This document shows, in pieces, positions 11,519 to 22,839 of a stretch of 64,000 nucleotides of DNA. This DNA is from Taxillus chinensis (taxonomy: Eukaryota; Streptophyta; Magnoliopsida; Santalales; Loranthaceae). The notes beneath the pieces were generated by a model. It worked only from the letters and a program-made list of their open reading frames with translations, had not been told where the DNA came from and ran no database searches. How positions within the stretch are numbered: position 1 is the first letter of the stretch; each line of letters starts with the position of its first letter. Position numbers and translations under genes: made by a program. The DNA lies in assembly GCA_023512835.1 (NCBI GenBank), contig CM042087.1, positions 51,950,265-52,014,264 on the forward strand, given 5' to 3'.

Positions 11519-13476
11519 TGTCACGCCCCAATTTCCTTCCACTTGGAAATGAGTAGTGATCGCCCATGCCCGCACCCAAAGGGACAAGGGGTTGGTGCAA
11601 GCACCTAAAAAGGACTTCTGGCACGGGTGCTGTCCCAAACCTTGCACAACCAGGCTAACATGCCAAGGGGCATGCTCCTGCTCCCAAACCATGCACACAA
11701 ACACAAATTGAATAACAACATCTCATTTTATTTCATTTGAAAGACTAAATGTTTATTACAACCCAGTCGGGGAAAAACCCCTATGAAGCCACAAATAAAA
11801 CCAAACCAAATTCCAAACACATAAAACCAGAGTACAACAAAGGAAATAACATAAAACTCCCAGCCTCGGGGGCCTAGCTCCTCGGCCTTCACCTACCCCG
11901 CTAAACCCTGCAAAAGAACAGTTTATAGGAGGGGTGAGCAAACCATAGCTCAGTAGGGATCCGGTCTCCCCCGAGACCCGTCCCGCTCTATAACATGCAT
12001 GATATGTGTATGCTTGTGCTCGTGTCGTGCCTAAGGCTAAAGCGACAAACATCACCCAGGAAACACTCTTTACCTGAGCCCGCACCGGAGGGCGAGAGGA
12101 CACCCCGCCACCACGGCGACATGACATACCACATCTAGGCGAATGTTGCATGGACACCAATGCAACATTTTCCACCCGAGTCAGATATGGTCAACCACCT
12201 CCTCGGGCGCCATACCTACCCTCAGGAATGGGTGTAGACTTAGCCCACCGTCGTGAGTGCTACACCGAGACTCAGGACCACGTCCTGGTCAAATCTCAAA
12301 GGGGTCCAGCTATTGTGCCTGGCCCATATCTCGGCTCGGTCTCAAACAGATCAACGAACAAGATAGCATTACATCTCAACATGTAAACTCAAGACAAAGC
12401 ATTTACACTTTATCTCGAAGGACCAACATGGTCAGGATACAAGCCACACACATCAGCCTCATAGGCTCAAAATCAAATACAAATCAAACACAGTACACAC
12501 CAGTCACGTAGGTATATCATCAGACACCCATATACAAGGTCTCACGGGCATTATATTGAATACATGGCATGCAGGCCTCACAGACATTTTATCAAATACA
12601 TAGTGTGCAGGCCTCACAGACATTTCATCAAACACATGGTGGGCATAAACAAACCCAGAAAATCCTCAGGCCAAATTCAACATCGAATCAACAGGACATG
12701 CCACCGAAGGCCAACATCCATATAGGAGATCACACCTATATGGATTTACATATATATATATAGGTGAACATCCTAGAACGAGAGGAGAGTTAGGAAGAAC
12801 AGGAATCCCTACCTCGGACTTTTGTCCTAACCTCCATGCTAGACACCTTCCAACGACGCGAACCACCTCGGCAATTGCCCAGGAGATCCTCTCTCTCTCT
12901 CTCTCTCTCTGGCAAGAATGCAGCAAAGAAGAACACAAGAACCCTAAACTCAAACTCAAGCCCTCATTATATAGACACTACCCACATCAAAACGACGTAG
13001 TTTTGATTAAGTAAATCCCAGGATCAAAACGACGTAGTTTTGATCACACAAGTTAGCACCTTTCCGCACCCATATAGGCCAAAATACTCGGAATTTCAAC
13101 ATGGTCCTTTGGAGAAAGATCATTAGAATGTCAAAACCAAGGGAACCATGCAAAAATATGGCCGCACGCCAATTTAAACGTGAATTCCCCAATTCACGTG
13201 CAACTCCATATGCACTCCAAATGCACTCAAACTTCACCCCTAGCCTCCTTGCATCATTTAGAAGACAACCACACTTGCACGTGAATTGGACCCATTTCAC
13301 GTGCACCTCACATACACGTCCGTTTGGCCTGAAACTTCGTGGTAGATAGAGGACATCATTCTAAGCATCTTTCCTTTTGCACGTGAATTCATTTGAGCCC
13401 ATTCACTAGGTCAAAACCTAGAAAAACTCTACTCGGAAGGCAAAACCGTGACTAACTCAAGGTACGGGTCCTTACA
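11519..13476 (-). mobile_element. Solo LTR of the B family, inserted in the gag of A
   Basis: Plus-strand ends are TGTCACGCCCC and GGGTCCTTACA, so on the minus strand it runs TGTAAGGACCC to GGGGCGTGACA. It is flanked by ACAGC (11514-11518) and ACGGC (13477-13481), a 5-base duplication with one later change. It has no internal region. Reverse-strand TATATAA at 12967-12973 and two 22-base palindromes (12986-13007, 13023-13044) mark the promoter; four CACGTG boxes lie in the U3 (13195-13385). A (CT)n run is at 12890-12912. It matches the LTR of element B over most of its length. Confidence 0.88.
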
Positions 13477-13481
13477 ACGGC

Positions 13482-14314
13482 TATCCGAGGCCAGGGCCCG
13501 GCAGAGGAGCCCCCAATAGAGTCGGGGCACCAGGGGCAAGCAGAGCCCATAGCAGAGATCGTCGGCTCCCGTTGTGGGACCCGATTTGGCTCAGGTGTTG
13601 ATTCGATTACAGGAGGCCATGCAGGGTATGCAGGGCTCGATGAGGAATATGGCTAGAGAGGTGGATAAGCTGAAGAGGCAGCAGTAGCCACAGCAGCCAT
13701 CACAGCCTCAGCAGCCACCACTGCCTCAGCAGCAGGAGGCAAGAGTGGTACAGGATGTGCACCAGTAGGAGGTCGTGATAGAGCCAGCACGACGAGGAGT
13801 GGACTGGGCTGCGCAGTTTTTGAAACACACATCCAGGACTTTTGAGGATGGTTCGCGGCCAGAGGTAGCTGAGGACTGGATTAGATGGACAGAGGACATC
13901 TTTGAGATGATTGGGGTGCCAGATGAGGAGCGGGTGCGAGTGGCGACGCACTATCTGTTGGGTATCCCACGCAGGTGGTGGGAATCCACGAGAGCTGTCC
14001 ATGGCAGTTAGATGAGATGGATAGAGTTTGTTGAGCGCTTCTTTGGGGAGTATTTTCCCAGCTCGATACAGTATGCCCGACGGAGAGAGTATTATGAGCT
14101 TCAGCAGGGTGGTCAGACGGTGGGTGAGTATGTGCAAGCCTTCACAGATTTAGGGCAGTTTGCTCTGGAGGCTTGGGCAAAGGAAGGCCGGAAGACGCAG
14201 GACTTCATTCAGGGCTTGAGGCCATCTCTGAGAAGACAGCTGGAACCGATGCAGTTGACCAGCTACCGGGAGGCGGTCGACAAGGCGCTCATTATTGAGC
14301 GAGGTCAGGATTAG
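13482..14314 (+). pseudogene. A gag, capsid part
   Basis: Two adjacent same-frame segments separated by one stop (14009-14011). The first has EDWIRWTEDIFEMIGVPDEE and GIPRRWWEST; the second has FVERFFGEYFPSSIQ, GQTVGEYVQAFTDL and GLRPSLRRQLEPM. This is the standard chromovirus capsid pattern (W..F...FF.EYFP...R..EY..L.QGG.TV.EY). A further stop at about 14312 separates it from the knuckle region. The start of the protein is at 11499, before the solo LTR. Confidence 0.88.
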
Positions 14315-14427
14315 GCGAAAGCCCAGAGGCCGGGCGGTACGGCAGGTTCGGGCAAGAAGAGACAAAGTGGGGAGAGCGGTGCTCCTCGGCTCAGAGAGGA
14401 GAGGTGCAGAGGGTTTCCGGCTAGGCG

Positions 14428-14703
14428 GTGGGACCCCGTGAGAGTTCATCCAGCAGGAGGCCGGGGGCCTATTGGAGTTGTGGTTTGACCGGGCATGTCT
14501 CGAGAGACCGCCCAAGGAAAAAGATAACCTGTTTCCGATGCGGGAAAGTGGGTCATGGAGCTAGGGAATGTGTTACCCTTAGCTCAACCAGCAGTTTAGG
14601 CCCACGTCCGAGAGATCAGGGACAGAGGAGTGGGGCTCCGTCTCAAAGGTCAGTGCCGCCGGCACAGAGCACGCAGATGCGACCTGCAGTGCAGCAGCCT
14701 TAG
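14428..14703 (+). pseudogene. A gag, nucleocapsid zinc knuckles
   Basis: Encodes a first degenerate knuckle, SCGLTGHVSRDRP, and an intact second one, CFRCGKVGHGAREC, then a Pro/Ser/Gln-rich tail. The role is RNA binding and packaging. It lies in a different frame from parts of the capsid segment, so gag is broken. Confidence 0.8.
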
Positions 14704-14745
14704 CGGGAGGCACAAGGTCATGTTGATCAGCGGGGCAAGGCCCCA

Positions 14746-15323
14746 ATGGGCCAGGCTAGTGGCAGTGGGCCACGAGGGAGGACGTTTGCCCTTACCAGCA
14801 GAGAGGCAGAGGTTCCACCAATGGACGAGGCAGGAGCAGGACCTTCAGTGGTGAGAGGTACCATTATCATTTCTCATACTATCTGTTCAGTTTTGATTGA
14901 TACTGGTGCTACCCATTCTTTTATTTCGTATGCTACGGTGATTGGGTTGGAGTTAGACCAGGGGACGTTAGTCGGTCTCGATGGTTGCTTCACCTTTGGG
15001 TGGAATTGTGATACTTGAGAGTATCTGTCGTGCTTGTCAGGTAACACTTGGGGGTGTTAACCTGATGTGTGATTTGTTTGTCATGGAGTTAGATGATTTT
15101 GATGTTATCCTGGGTATGGATTGGTTGGTCTCCGTGGAGGCCAAGATTGATTGTTTTCGATGGCGTGTGACGTTCCTCACACAAGAGGGCACGCGGGGTG
15201 TCTTTGTGGGTGAGTGGACCGAGGAGGCATGCAGGTTGGGACCATTGAGGCATGGGTGGGGTGATGTGACCCACCGGTTAGCCAGCTTGACATTGGTTGT
15301 GAAGGAGAGAGGGGAAGGCTGTT
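14746..15323 (+). pseudogene. A protease region
   Basis: CSVLIDTGATHSFIS (about 14880-14925) is the retroviral-type aspartic protease active site with Asp-Thr-Gly intact. Downstream, LDDFDVILGMDWL (about 15085-15125) is the second conserved block (ILGMDWL). The two blocks are in different frames, so one frameshift near 14980 disables the enzyme. Confidence 0.85.
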
Positions 15324-16268
15324 TTGCCACCCATTGTAGATCGGTTCCCGGATGTGTTTCCCGAGGACTTGGTCGTTTTGCCACCCGCGAGGGAGGTAGA
15401 GTTTTCGATCGAGTTGTTGCCAGGGACAACACCGATCAGGTTAGCGGCCTACGGGATGGCACCGACAAAGCTTAGAGAGCTCAAGAGACAGATAGACGAT
15501 CTTTTGGCACGAGGCTTTATCAGGCGGAGTAGCTCACCGTGGGGCGCTCCAGTGTTGTTTGCCAAGAAGGCAGATGGTTCACTTCGGCTGTGTATAGACT
15601 ACCAGAAGCTGAACCAGGTGACTGTGAAGAACAGGTATCCGTTGCCGAGGATCAATGACCTGTTCGATCAGTTTCGAGGTGCGAGATGGTTTTCCAAGAT
15701 AGACTTGAGATCTGGATACCATCAGTTGAGGGTTAGGGAGGTAGATATCCCTAAGACTGTGTTCAGTTGTCGTTATGGGCACTATGAGTGGCTTGTGATG
15801 CCGTTTGGGCTCACGAATGCTCCAAAGAGTGTTTATGGGATTGATGAACCATGTGTTTGATCCATATTTAGATATGTTCGTTGTGGTGTTCATCGACGAT
15901 ATTTTGGTCTATTCAGGTGACCAAGAGGGAGCATGAGGAGCATTTACAGGTTGTGTTGCAGACCTTGCAGAGAAACCTGGTTGTATGCAAAGTTCACGAA
16001 ATGTGACTTTTGGTTGCAACAGGTGCACTTCTTGGGGCATGTGGTATCTTCGGAGGGTATCACAGTGGATCCTGAAAAGATTGAGGCAGTCATGTCATGG
16101 AAGAGGCCCACGAACGTGTTTGAGATTTGTAGCTTCCTTGGTTTGGCAGGCTACTATCGGAGGTTCGTGGAGGATTTTTCCAGGTTGGCAGCTCCTATGA
16201 CACACTTGACTAGGAAGGGAGTTCCTTTCATTTGGTATGATGCGTGTGAGAGTGCTTTCATGGAGTGA
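15324..16268 (+). pseudogene. A reverse transcriptase
   Basis: Open from 15324: FPDVFPEDL, then [39 protein letters not shown] and [10 protein letters not shown] frameshift near 15835 moves the catalytic [11 protein letters not shown] (15880-15918) into another frame, and a further shift near 15930 precedes the thumb ([29 protein letters not shown]). The catalytic Asp pair is present in the DNA. The domain order protease-RT-RNase H-integrase is that of Ty3/gypsy. Confidence 0.9.
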
Positions 16269-16315
16269 AGGAACGATTGACCTCAAGACCTATCTTGATT
16301 CTTCCATAGGAGGGT

Positions 16316-16603
16316 GTGCCTTTCGAGGTGTATTGTGATGCTTCCAGGGTGGGACTTGGTTGTGTGTTGATGCAGACTCGGCAGGTGATTGCTTATGGAT
16401 CTAGGCAGTTGAGACCACATGAGCAGAGCTATCCCACGCATGATTTGGAGTTGGCTGCAGTGATCTTTGCTTTAAAGAGCTGGCAGCATTATCTCCTTGG
16501 GGAGAAGTTTGTGGTGTATACGGACCACAAGAGCTTGCGATATATCTTCTCTCGGCGAGACCTGAACCTTAGGCAGAGGCGGTGGGTGGAATACCTACAG
16601 TAG
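16316..16603 (+). pseudogene. A RNase H
   Basis: [35 protein letters not shown] and [13 protein letters not shown] are the conserved Ty3/gypsy RNase H blocks, with catalytic Asp (CDAS), Glu (LEL) and Asp (YTDH). The frame ends at a stop at 16603. The usual tether (YTPGK..VVADALSRK) follows in broken frames at 16615-16670. Confidence 0.88.
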
Positions 16604-16836
16604 TTTGAGTTTGATATGATGTATACCCCCTGGGAAGGGTAATGTGGTGGCAGATGCTCCGAGTAGGAAGAGCAGGGCCGTGGTGGCCCATTGTGCCATT
16701 AAGGAATGGGAGATAATGGGTCGGTTGGCGGCGATGCGGTTGCGAGATGGTGACCAACGAGGGGCGAGGGACCCTTAGTGTTGTCATCATAGTCCCTGAG
16801 TTAAGCTTAGGATCATAGAGGATCGGTTGGGGGACA

Positions 16837-18267
16837 TTGATTGTGAGGTCATCAGGGACGGGATTCAGACCGGGGAGGAATCTTCGATTGGACCGAGGAT
16901 CCGAGCATATATTGAGGTATTGGGGTTGCCTGATAGTTCCCACTTCTCTTCAGGAGGAGGTTCTTCAGGAATTTCACCGGTCGAGGTTAGCTGTACATCC
17001 TGGTGGGACCAAGATGTACCATGCCGTGAGGAGGCGATTTTGGTGGCCAGGCCTAAAGAAGGCCATTGCTGATTTTGTGAGGAGGTCTTTGACCTGTCAG
17101 CAGGTCAAGGCAGAGCACCTAAGATTAGCTGGTGAGTTGCAATCATTGCCAGTGCCAGAGTGGAAATTGGACCATGTGACCATGGATTTTGTCACTGGAC
17201 TTCCTCGTTCCAGGGGACACGACACGATATGGGTAGTTGTCGACCGATTGACCAAATCGGCGCATTTTATTCTGATTCGAGAGACAGACCCAGTGAGGAC
17301 TTTGGGACAAAGGTATATTGATGTTATTGTGCGGTTGCATGGAGTCCCATTGTCTATTGTATCTGATCGGGACGCGAGGTTCACCTCTCAGTTTTGGAGA
17401 CAGTTGCAGCGAGCCTTGGGTACTAGGGTGAACCTCAGTACAACCTTTCATCCGCAGACGGATGGTCAGTCGGAGCAGACGATTCAGACGCTCGAGAATA
17501 TGTTACGTGGCTGTGTCCTAGATTTTGGAGGTTGTTGGGAGACTCACCTTCCTTTGGTGGAGTTCTCTTACAACAACAGTTATCAGGCCACGATTGGGAT
17601 GGCTCCGTATGAGGCGCTGTATGGGCGGCCTTGTAGATCACCCTTGTGTTGGGCACAGACGGGAGAGACAGTAGTTCTCGGTCCCGATATGGTTCGAGAG
17701 ACCACAGAGATAGTGCAGCTGATTCGACAGTGCATGTTGACAGCGCAGAATAGGCAGAAGTCCTATGCGGACCAGAGACGTCGACCGGTAGTTATTGAGG
17801 TAGGTGACCGTGTATTTTTGCGGGTTTCGCCCTGTCGAGGGCATCGGAGGTTTGGACGTGGATCCAAACTTTCCCCTCGTTTTGTGGGGCCGTTTGAGAT
17901 TGTTGCCACTGTGGGCGCAGTGGCTTACCAATTAGCTTTGCCACCAGAGTTGGCGCGAGTACATGATGTGTTTCATGTGTCTCAGCTGAGGCGGTATCAC
18001 CCAGATCCTTCTCATGTGTTGGACTATTGTGAGATAAACTTGGCTGATGATGGTGCCGTTGTTGAGATGCCGGCACAGATTTTGGACAGGCGGGACCAGG
18101 TCTTGCGAGGCAAGACGATCCCACTAGTTCGGGTGTTATGGCGACACCGAGGCATGGAGGAGCAGACTTGGGAGAAAGAGAGCCAGATGCGGATTCTTCA
18201 TCCTGAGCTGTTCGAGGACGATCGATCCCGAGGTGGGGAGGATGTGAGGACCTTCCCTGAGGTATGA
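16837..18267 (+). CDS. A integrase with chromodomain, open for 476 codons
   Basis: The best preserved domain of A. Zinc-binding region: HPGGTKMYHAVRRRFWWPG, then RRSLTCQQV, where the first of the two Cys is Ser (17085-17087). Core: MDFVTGLP, VSDRDARFTSQFW and QTLENML give the D-D-35-E triad. The C-terminal segment GPFEIVATVGAVAYQLALPP is followed by HVSQLRRYHPDP. A chromodomain-like end (QILDRRDQVLR...VLWRHRGMEEQTWE...HPELF) marks a Tekay/Del chromovirus; such domains are thought to steer insertion to heterochromatin. The ATG at 16837 is only the first Met in the frame; in the living element this was part of Pol. Confidence 0.9.
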   Translation: MIVRSSGTGFRPGRNLRLDRGSEHILRYWGCLIVPTSLQEEVLQEFHRSRLAVHPGGTKMYHAVRRRFWWPGLKKAIADFVRRSLTCQQVKAEHLRLAGELQSLPVPEWKLDHVTMDFVTGLPRSRGHDTIWVVVDRLTKSAHFILIRETDPVRTLGQRYIDVIVRLHGVPLSIVSDRDARFTSQFWRQLQRALGTRVNLSTTFHPQTDGQSEQTIQTLENMLRGCVLDFGGCWETHLPLVEFSYNNSYQATIGMAPYEALYGRPCRSPLCWAQTGETVVLGPDMVRETTEIVQLIRQCMLTAQNRQKSYADQRRRPVVIEVGDRVFLRVSPCRGHRRFGRGSKLSPRFVGPFEIVATVGAVAYQLALPPELARVHDVFHVSQLRRYHPDPSHVLDYCEINLADDGAVVEMPAQILDRRDQVLRGKTIPLVRVLWRHRGMEEQTWEKESQMRILHPELFEDDRSRGGEDVRTFPEV

Positions 18268-18469
18268 GTTATGTTTTATGCATTTGTTTTGCATATATGG
18301 TTTGTGATGTGGTTTAGCTCGTTGTTGTTGGATTTTGTCAGCCCTTTTGGCTTGTTGCAAGTTGCATTGCACATGTGTGATCAGTAATCATGTTTTATGT
18401 TGTTGTTGTTGGGACATTAAGCTTGAATTTTGCTATGTCCTTTGGGCATGTGTTTTATTTTCGAGGACG

Positions 18470-18491
18470 AAAAGTCCTAAGGTGGGGAGAA
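18470..18491 (+). promoter_or_regulatory. A polypurine tract
   Basis: AAGGTGGGGAGAAT directly precedes the 3' LTR, and CGAGGACGAAAAGTCC lies just upstream. The same arrangement recurs inverted at 54096-54130 in element B. It primes plus-strand DNA synthesis. Confidence 0.85.
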
Positions 18492-19600
18492 TTTAAAGAC
18501 TCGTATTCGGGTAGTTTTGAGAGATAGTCATTCTATGGGAATGTAACTATTTGGACGGTAGTGTAGTCGTCGATGTGAGCATTTTGACCGTACTTGGGCC
18601 CGATTCCAGTCGGGGCCCTATTTGACCCGATTGTTGACTTTTTGGGGTTTTTTTTGGTTGACTTTGCATTTGGGCGGTCATTTGGGTGTAATCATATCTG
18701 TTTAGTGTTGTGCTCGTCATTTCGAGCGTTTTGCTGTAGTTAGAAAGAGGAAGCTTTCACTTTACGTTTCACGTTTGTGCGTTTGAGAGAGAGAGCTTGA
18801 GAGAGCTTGGAAGCCTTGGCGATTTGGGGCGATTTGGGTTCGTGGAGCTCAAAGATTCACTTCAAGTAGGTGTCCTTGAACTTCTTATCTTGATTCTATG
18901 CTTGGTATGCACGAATTTATCATGATTTATGAAATTGAGCATGAACCCTAGAATTTGGGGAAAACCAATTTTGGGTTAGATCTAATGGTTTAGCATAAGA
19001 TTTGTGGTTAAGAACTATTTTATATCATTGTGGATATATGTTTCTGTGATTTTGGGGTTAATTAATTGTGTTTTTCATGAGGGTTAATAAGTCAACCATG
19101 GAAATTTGGGTTTAGATCTAGATTTCTAGAAATCTGGAATTTGATGCGTGTTTTTGTTGTTTCCGTGCAATTTAGAGGCGTTCTGGACGCATTTTAATGT
19201 AAATATCGCAGTCTGTTGCGTAGAATGCGTGTTTGTGCGTGTCTAGGGGTTGCTGGGTTGATTCCAGACGAAGAACAAGCAAAAACAACGATGAACGATA
19301 CCATGGGCGCGTATGGGTCGAACTTACGAAAATCCGAAGTTCTTGGTCGTAGGGTCGTACTTCGTAGACCCGTAGTTCGTAGTTCGAAGGTTCGAAGGTT
19401 CGTGGTTCGTAGATTCGTAGACCCGTAGTCCGAAGGTCGAAGTTCGTAGCCGAAGGATCGAAGTTCGTAGCCTCGTAGGTCGAAGATCGAAGACCCACTT
19501 CAAGTCTTCGAGGAGCGCTATGCAGCTACGAGTCACGGCTCCCCGCTATGAGTCTCCGAGGCACGCTGCAATTCCGCGCTACGAGTCGCAGTTCCGAAGC
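18492..19600 (+). mobile_element. A 3' LTR, truncated
   Basis: Starts TTTAAAGACTCG (the 5' LTR has TG at this place) and follows the 5' LTR to about 9788-equivalent, where homology stops at GCAGTTCCGAAGC. The last 1.2 kb of the LTR is missing. Relative to the 5' copy it has lost about 70 bases around the TATA box (near 18734). No target duplication can be tested. Confidence 0.88.
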
Positions 19601-19698
19601 ATGTTAGGAGCATGTTAAATTACACGCCGCAATCCCACTATAGGTAAAATCGTACTCTTATGGATATGGTTAGGAGCATGTTAAATTACAATACTATA
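19601..19698. other. Scrambled junction between A and E2
   Basis: About 100 bases matching neither neighbour. A 22-base word starting GTTAGGAGCATG is present twice, at 19603-19624 and 19669-19690. This resembles filler DNA made during break repair rather than an insertion scar. Confidence 0.55.
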
Positions 19699-22245
19699 TG
19701 TTGGACCCCATTTTGTCCGGGTTGGACATACTAACCCATTTGATATATATGCCTTTTTGCCCATGCCATATACCTTGTTGAACAGGTCCTTAGAGATTCC
19801 CTGCGATTTGCACAAGATGGATGCATTGACACTAACCTGGGAAGCCCAAAATTGATAACCTCTATTGCCAGCCCCTAAAATGCCCCAAGATCAACGCCAG
19901 GTGATAGAGGATGAAATTTGGAAACTAACGCACTTGACCGAGCTCAATTCTAATTTAAAATGAAGAAGTTATGGCCAAAACAACTTTCATTGGAAAAAGT
20001 CAAACCTGCCAAAAGACGGTCAATGCCCCTAGTCAAACTGCCTAGAAAAGTGACTGTGTGAAATTCTCCAAAACATCTATTTAAGCAAATATGGGTCTTC
20101 CTAAACAATCCCCAAAAGGTCGTCCATTTTCGCATTTTGGGTGGGGGGTAAAAAGGTAATTAAAAAAAACGTGACTCGTAGCCTTGAAGACTCGAAGCCT
20201 CGGAGCCTTGAAGCCTCGAAGACTCGAAGCCTCGAAGCCTCAAAGCCTCAAAGCCTCGAAGACTCGAAGCTTCGGGCCTGTAAGCCTGCCGACACTCCGA
20301 CCTGCCGACACTTCGACCCTTCGACCCATCGAACTTCGAGCCACCGACCTTCGACCCATTGACCGTTGACGTTCGACCCTGCCGACACTTCAACCCTTTG
20401 ACCCGTTGACCTTTCTCGTGTGGCCTCTTTTGCTGGCATTCTCACCTGGCTACTCACGGGACACGTTTTATTAGCTGGCCATTTTTGTTAGAGATGCTTT
20501 TCAACACCTATCTGTCACATGTGCTCACAAAAAAATGAAAAGGCAATCACAGGCCCCCTGATTTTACGCAAAGGTCATCCAACCACTAGACAAAAGCCAG
20601 AATCTTACAATTAAAAATGCTGGCATTCATAATAGAGCATTAAATGCTGCAATCAAGGCAATCCAGCCAAATTGAGCCAGCTCTTTAAAACCAGTCTTCC
20701 GTCCACGCAAAGAAAAAAGGGGTTCGACCAAGGAAAAAAGGGGGAGTTCGGCAGGAGAGAAAAAAAAGAGTTCGTCCAAAAAAAAAGAGAGTTCAGCAGA
20801 GAGAAAAAACCAGAGTTCGGCAGAGAGAAAAAACCAGAAAACTCTGCTACCATCTTCACGCCCAACTCCCTAATCCCAAAAGAGGAACACCCGGATTTTC
20901 GCCCAACACTCTCCCTGTCCCAAAATCAAAATCGCCCATCCTTTCCAACTCCTCTTTCCTTCTTTCTCGTTATAGCTCTCTTTCTCCCAGCAAAAAAAAA
21001 CACAAACAAACAACCTAGTTCTGCCCCCTTCCTCTTACATTTTTCATCAAAACAAAAAAAAAGACAAAAAAACAATTCTTCTTCATTTCCCTATTTCTTA
21101 TGCCCACTTTCCTTATTCCCAGTCAAGAAAAATCTCAAACCCAAAAAAAAAAATACATCACTCCAATCTCCAAATACCAGGAAATCCTCCTCGAAATCTT
21201 CTTTGCCAGATTTGTTGGTTCTAATTCGGGCAAGTGACTATCGGCGCTAACGAAGCTCAAACAGAAGACTGGTGTTGCAAGCCCCAAAGTCGGTTTTATC
21301 TTTATTTATTCATTATTTTTCAGCTTATTTATATTGATATGTGATGTAATTCTTAGTACTTCCTTGTATTTCTTTTTCTTTCGTTGGTATGCGTTGTGTT
21401 TTCCTTGTATTTCCCTTTCTTTTGTATATGTGTATGTTGTAATATGTAAAGTATAGCAAAAAAAACAAAGAAAGAAAAAGAGAGAGAGCAAAGGGAGGTA
21501 TGAAGAAAAAGAAAAGAAAGAAAAAGAGTTGGTCGTTATTTGATTTATCGATGTCACAATCACACACATTACTTTATATGTTATTGTGTTAGTTCATAGT
21601 TTTATCCATGCAAAAAGAAGCAAAAAAAAGAGAAAACATTTTCAAAACAAAAAAAAAAACAACAAAAAAAACAAACAAAAAAAAACAAAAAAAAACAAAA
21701 AAAATGTTTTCAAGTCAAAATGTATTTCCATTTTTAGGATTTCCAATTCCATGTAAAAAAAAGACAAAAAAAAAAACAAAAAAAACAAAAAGCATATTTT
21801 AATTTCCAAAATAAAACCAAAAACCAAAACAAACCCCTAAGATCTTATTCTCCACTTCAAACAAAAACCCAAAACTTTTTTTAGGATTCCCTTTAGAAAT
21901 TTAGGGTAAATCCATTTTAATCATGACTTTAATAAATAACTTAGCTAAATAAAAACCATAGACTTTCTAGGAAACCAAACCCAGTTGTGACAGTGCAAAT
22001 AAAATAGAAAACCTCCTCATTCAAAAATAGATACCGAAAGGGGCTTGTAGGGATGTTAATCCTTCCCTACACGTAACCAACTCCCGAACCCTTCTCTCGA
22101 TAACTGAGACCACACCTTTAAACTACTCAAAGTAGAGGGTATCCAGCTATACCCCAAAAACGGTTGGTGGCGACTCTAAAATTTCTCACCATTGGTTTAG
22201 TTTGAGCTCACCCCAAATGGGCCCGAACAAAAACCAGTGATGGCA
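19699..22245 (+). mobile_element. E2: Tat/Ogre-like LTR, about 2.5 kb
   Basis: Candidate start TGTTGGACCCC and end CCAGTGATGGCA. The last 1.4 kb matches E1 in order: an Ser/Thr/Lys-coloured CA-rich part, A-run fields, CTTCCCTACACGTAACCAAC, TTGGTGGCGACTC and the terminal block. No coding. It abuts copia F on the right but not on the left, and flanks CTATA and CTCGT differ, so it is not a clean solo LTR in F; sequence on the left was lost or rearranged. Only the right end is certain. Confidence 0.7.
20165..20290. repeat. GAAGCCTC/GAAGACTC repeat in E2
   Basis: About 14 tandem degenerate copies of an 8-base word (GAAGCCTC, GAAGACTC, AAAGCCTC), followed by a CGACCC/CCGACA-rich stretch. It resembles in sequence the TTCGAAG fields in the LTRs of A. 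Confidence 0.75.
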
Positions 22246-22790
22246 CTCGTACCTTTATCTTTATGGATGCATGCATTAAAGACCGTTGCATATCCGCTTA
22301 ATAGGGTTCCTAGTAAAGTAATTCCTGAAACACCTTATGAATTGTGGACAGGAAGAAAACCCAGTTTAAGGCATCTACATATTTAGGGATGCTCGGCGAA
22401 GTAAGGATATATAATCCACGTGAAAAGAAGCTTGATGCAAGAACCATTAGTGACTATTTCATCGGCAACCCTAAAAAGTCAAAATGTTACAAATTTTCCT
22501 GTCCTAACCATAGTACAAGAATAGTTGAGTCTGGTAATGCTAAGTTCATTGAGTATGGTCAATCTAGTGGGAGTGGTGAACCACGTAAAGTGGATATTCA
22601 AGAAACTAGGGTGGAAAGTTCTATACCCACTGTTTCTTTTTCGAGTTGTTGTTCCTCTTGTTGTATCACGGTCTCACAACATGTTAGAACATCAAAATAA
22701 TATCCTGAATCCACTAGATGAACAAATTAATAATAAACTAGTTAATAATGACCAAGTTATAAATGAGCAAGTGATACCATAAGAAATAGA
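22246..22790 (+). pseudogene. F: copia integrase C-terminal part
   Basis: Starts mid-gene right after E2: SLWMHALKTVAYPLNRVPSK, then TPYELWTGRKPSLRH, and after a frameshift KLDARTISDYFIGNPKKSK and GNAKFIE. These are the conserved C-terminal blocks of Ty1/copia integrase and its linker. Everything 5' (LTR, gag, protease, integrase core) is absent from the window. A further frameshift and an in-frame stop at about 22780 separate it from the RT. Confidence 0.88.
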
Positions 22791-22839
22791 TTTAAGGACG
22801 TCTGTAAGGCAAAGAAGACCAGCTATTTCGAATGATTAT

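Noticed and set aside
11066..11552. Open frames of 72-96 codons after the A primer site
   Set aside because: They lie in the leader and across the solo LTR edge; no conserved motif, and the real gag ATG is at 11499.
12890..12912. (CT)n run as a functional element
   Set aside because: Simple sequence of about 22 bases in a solo LTR; nothing links it to function.
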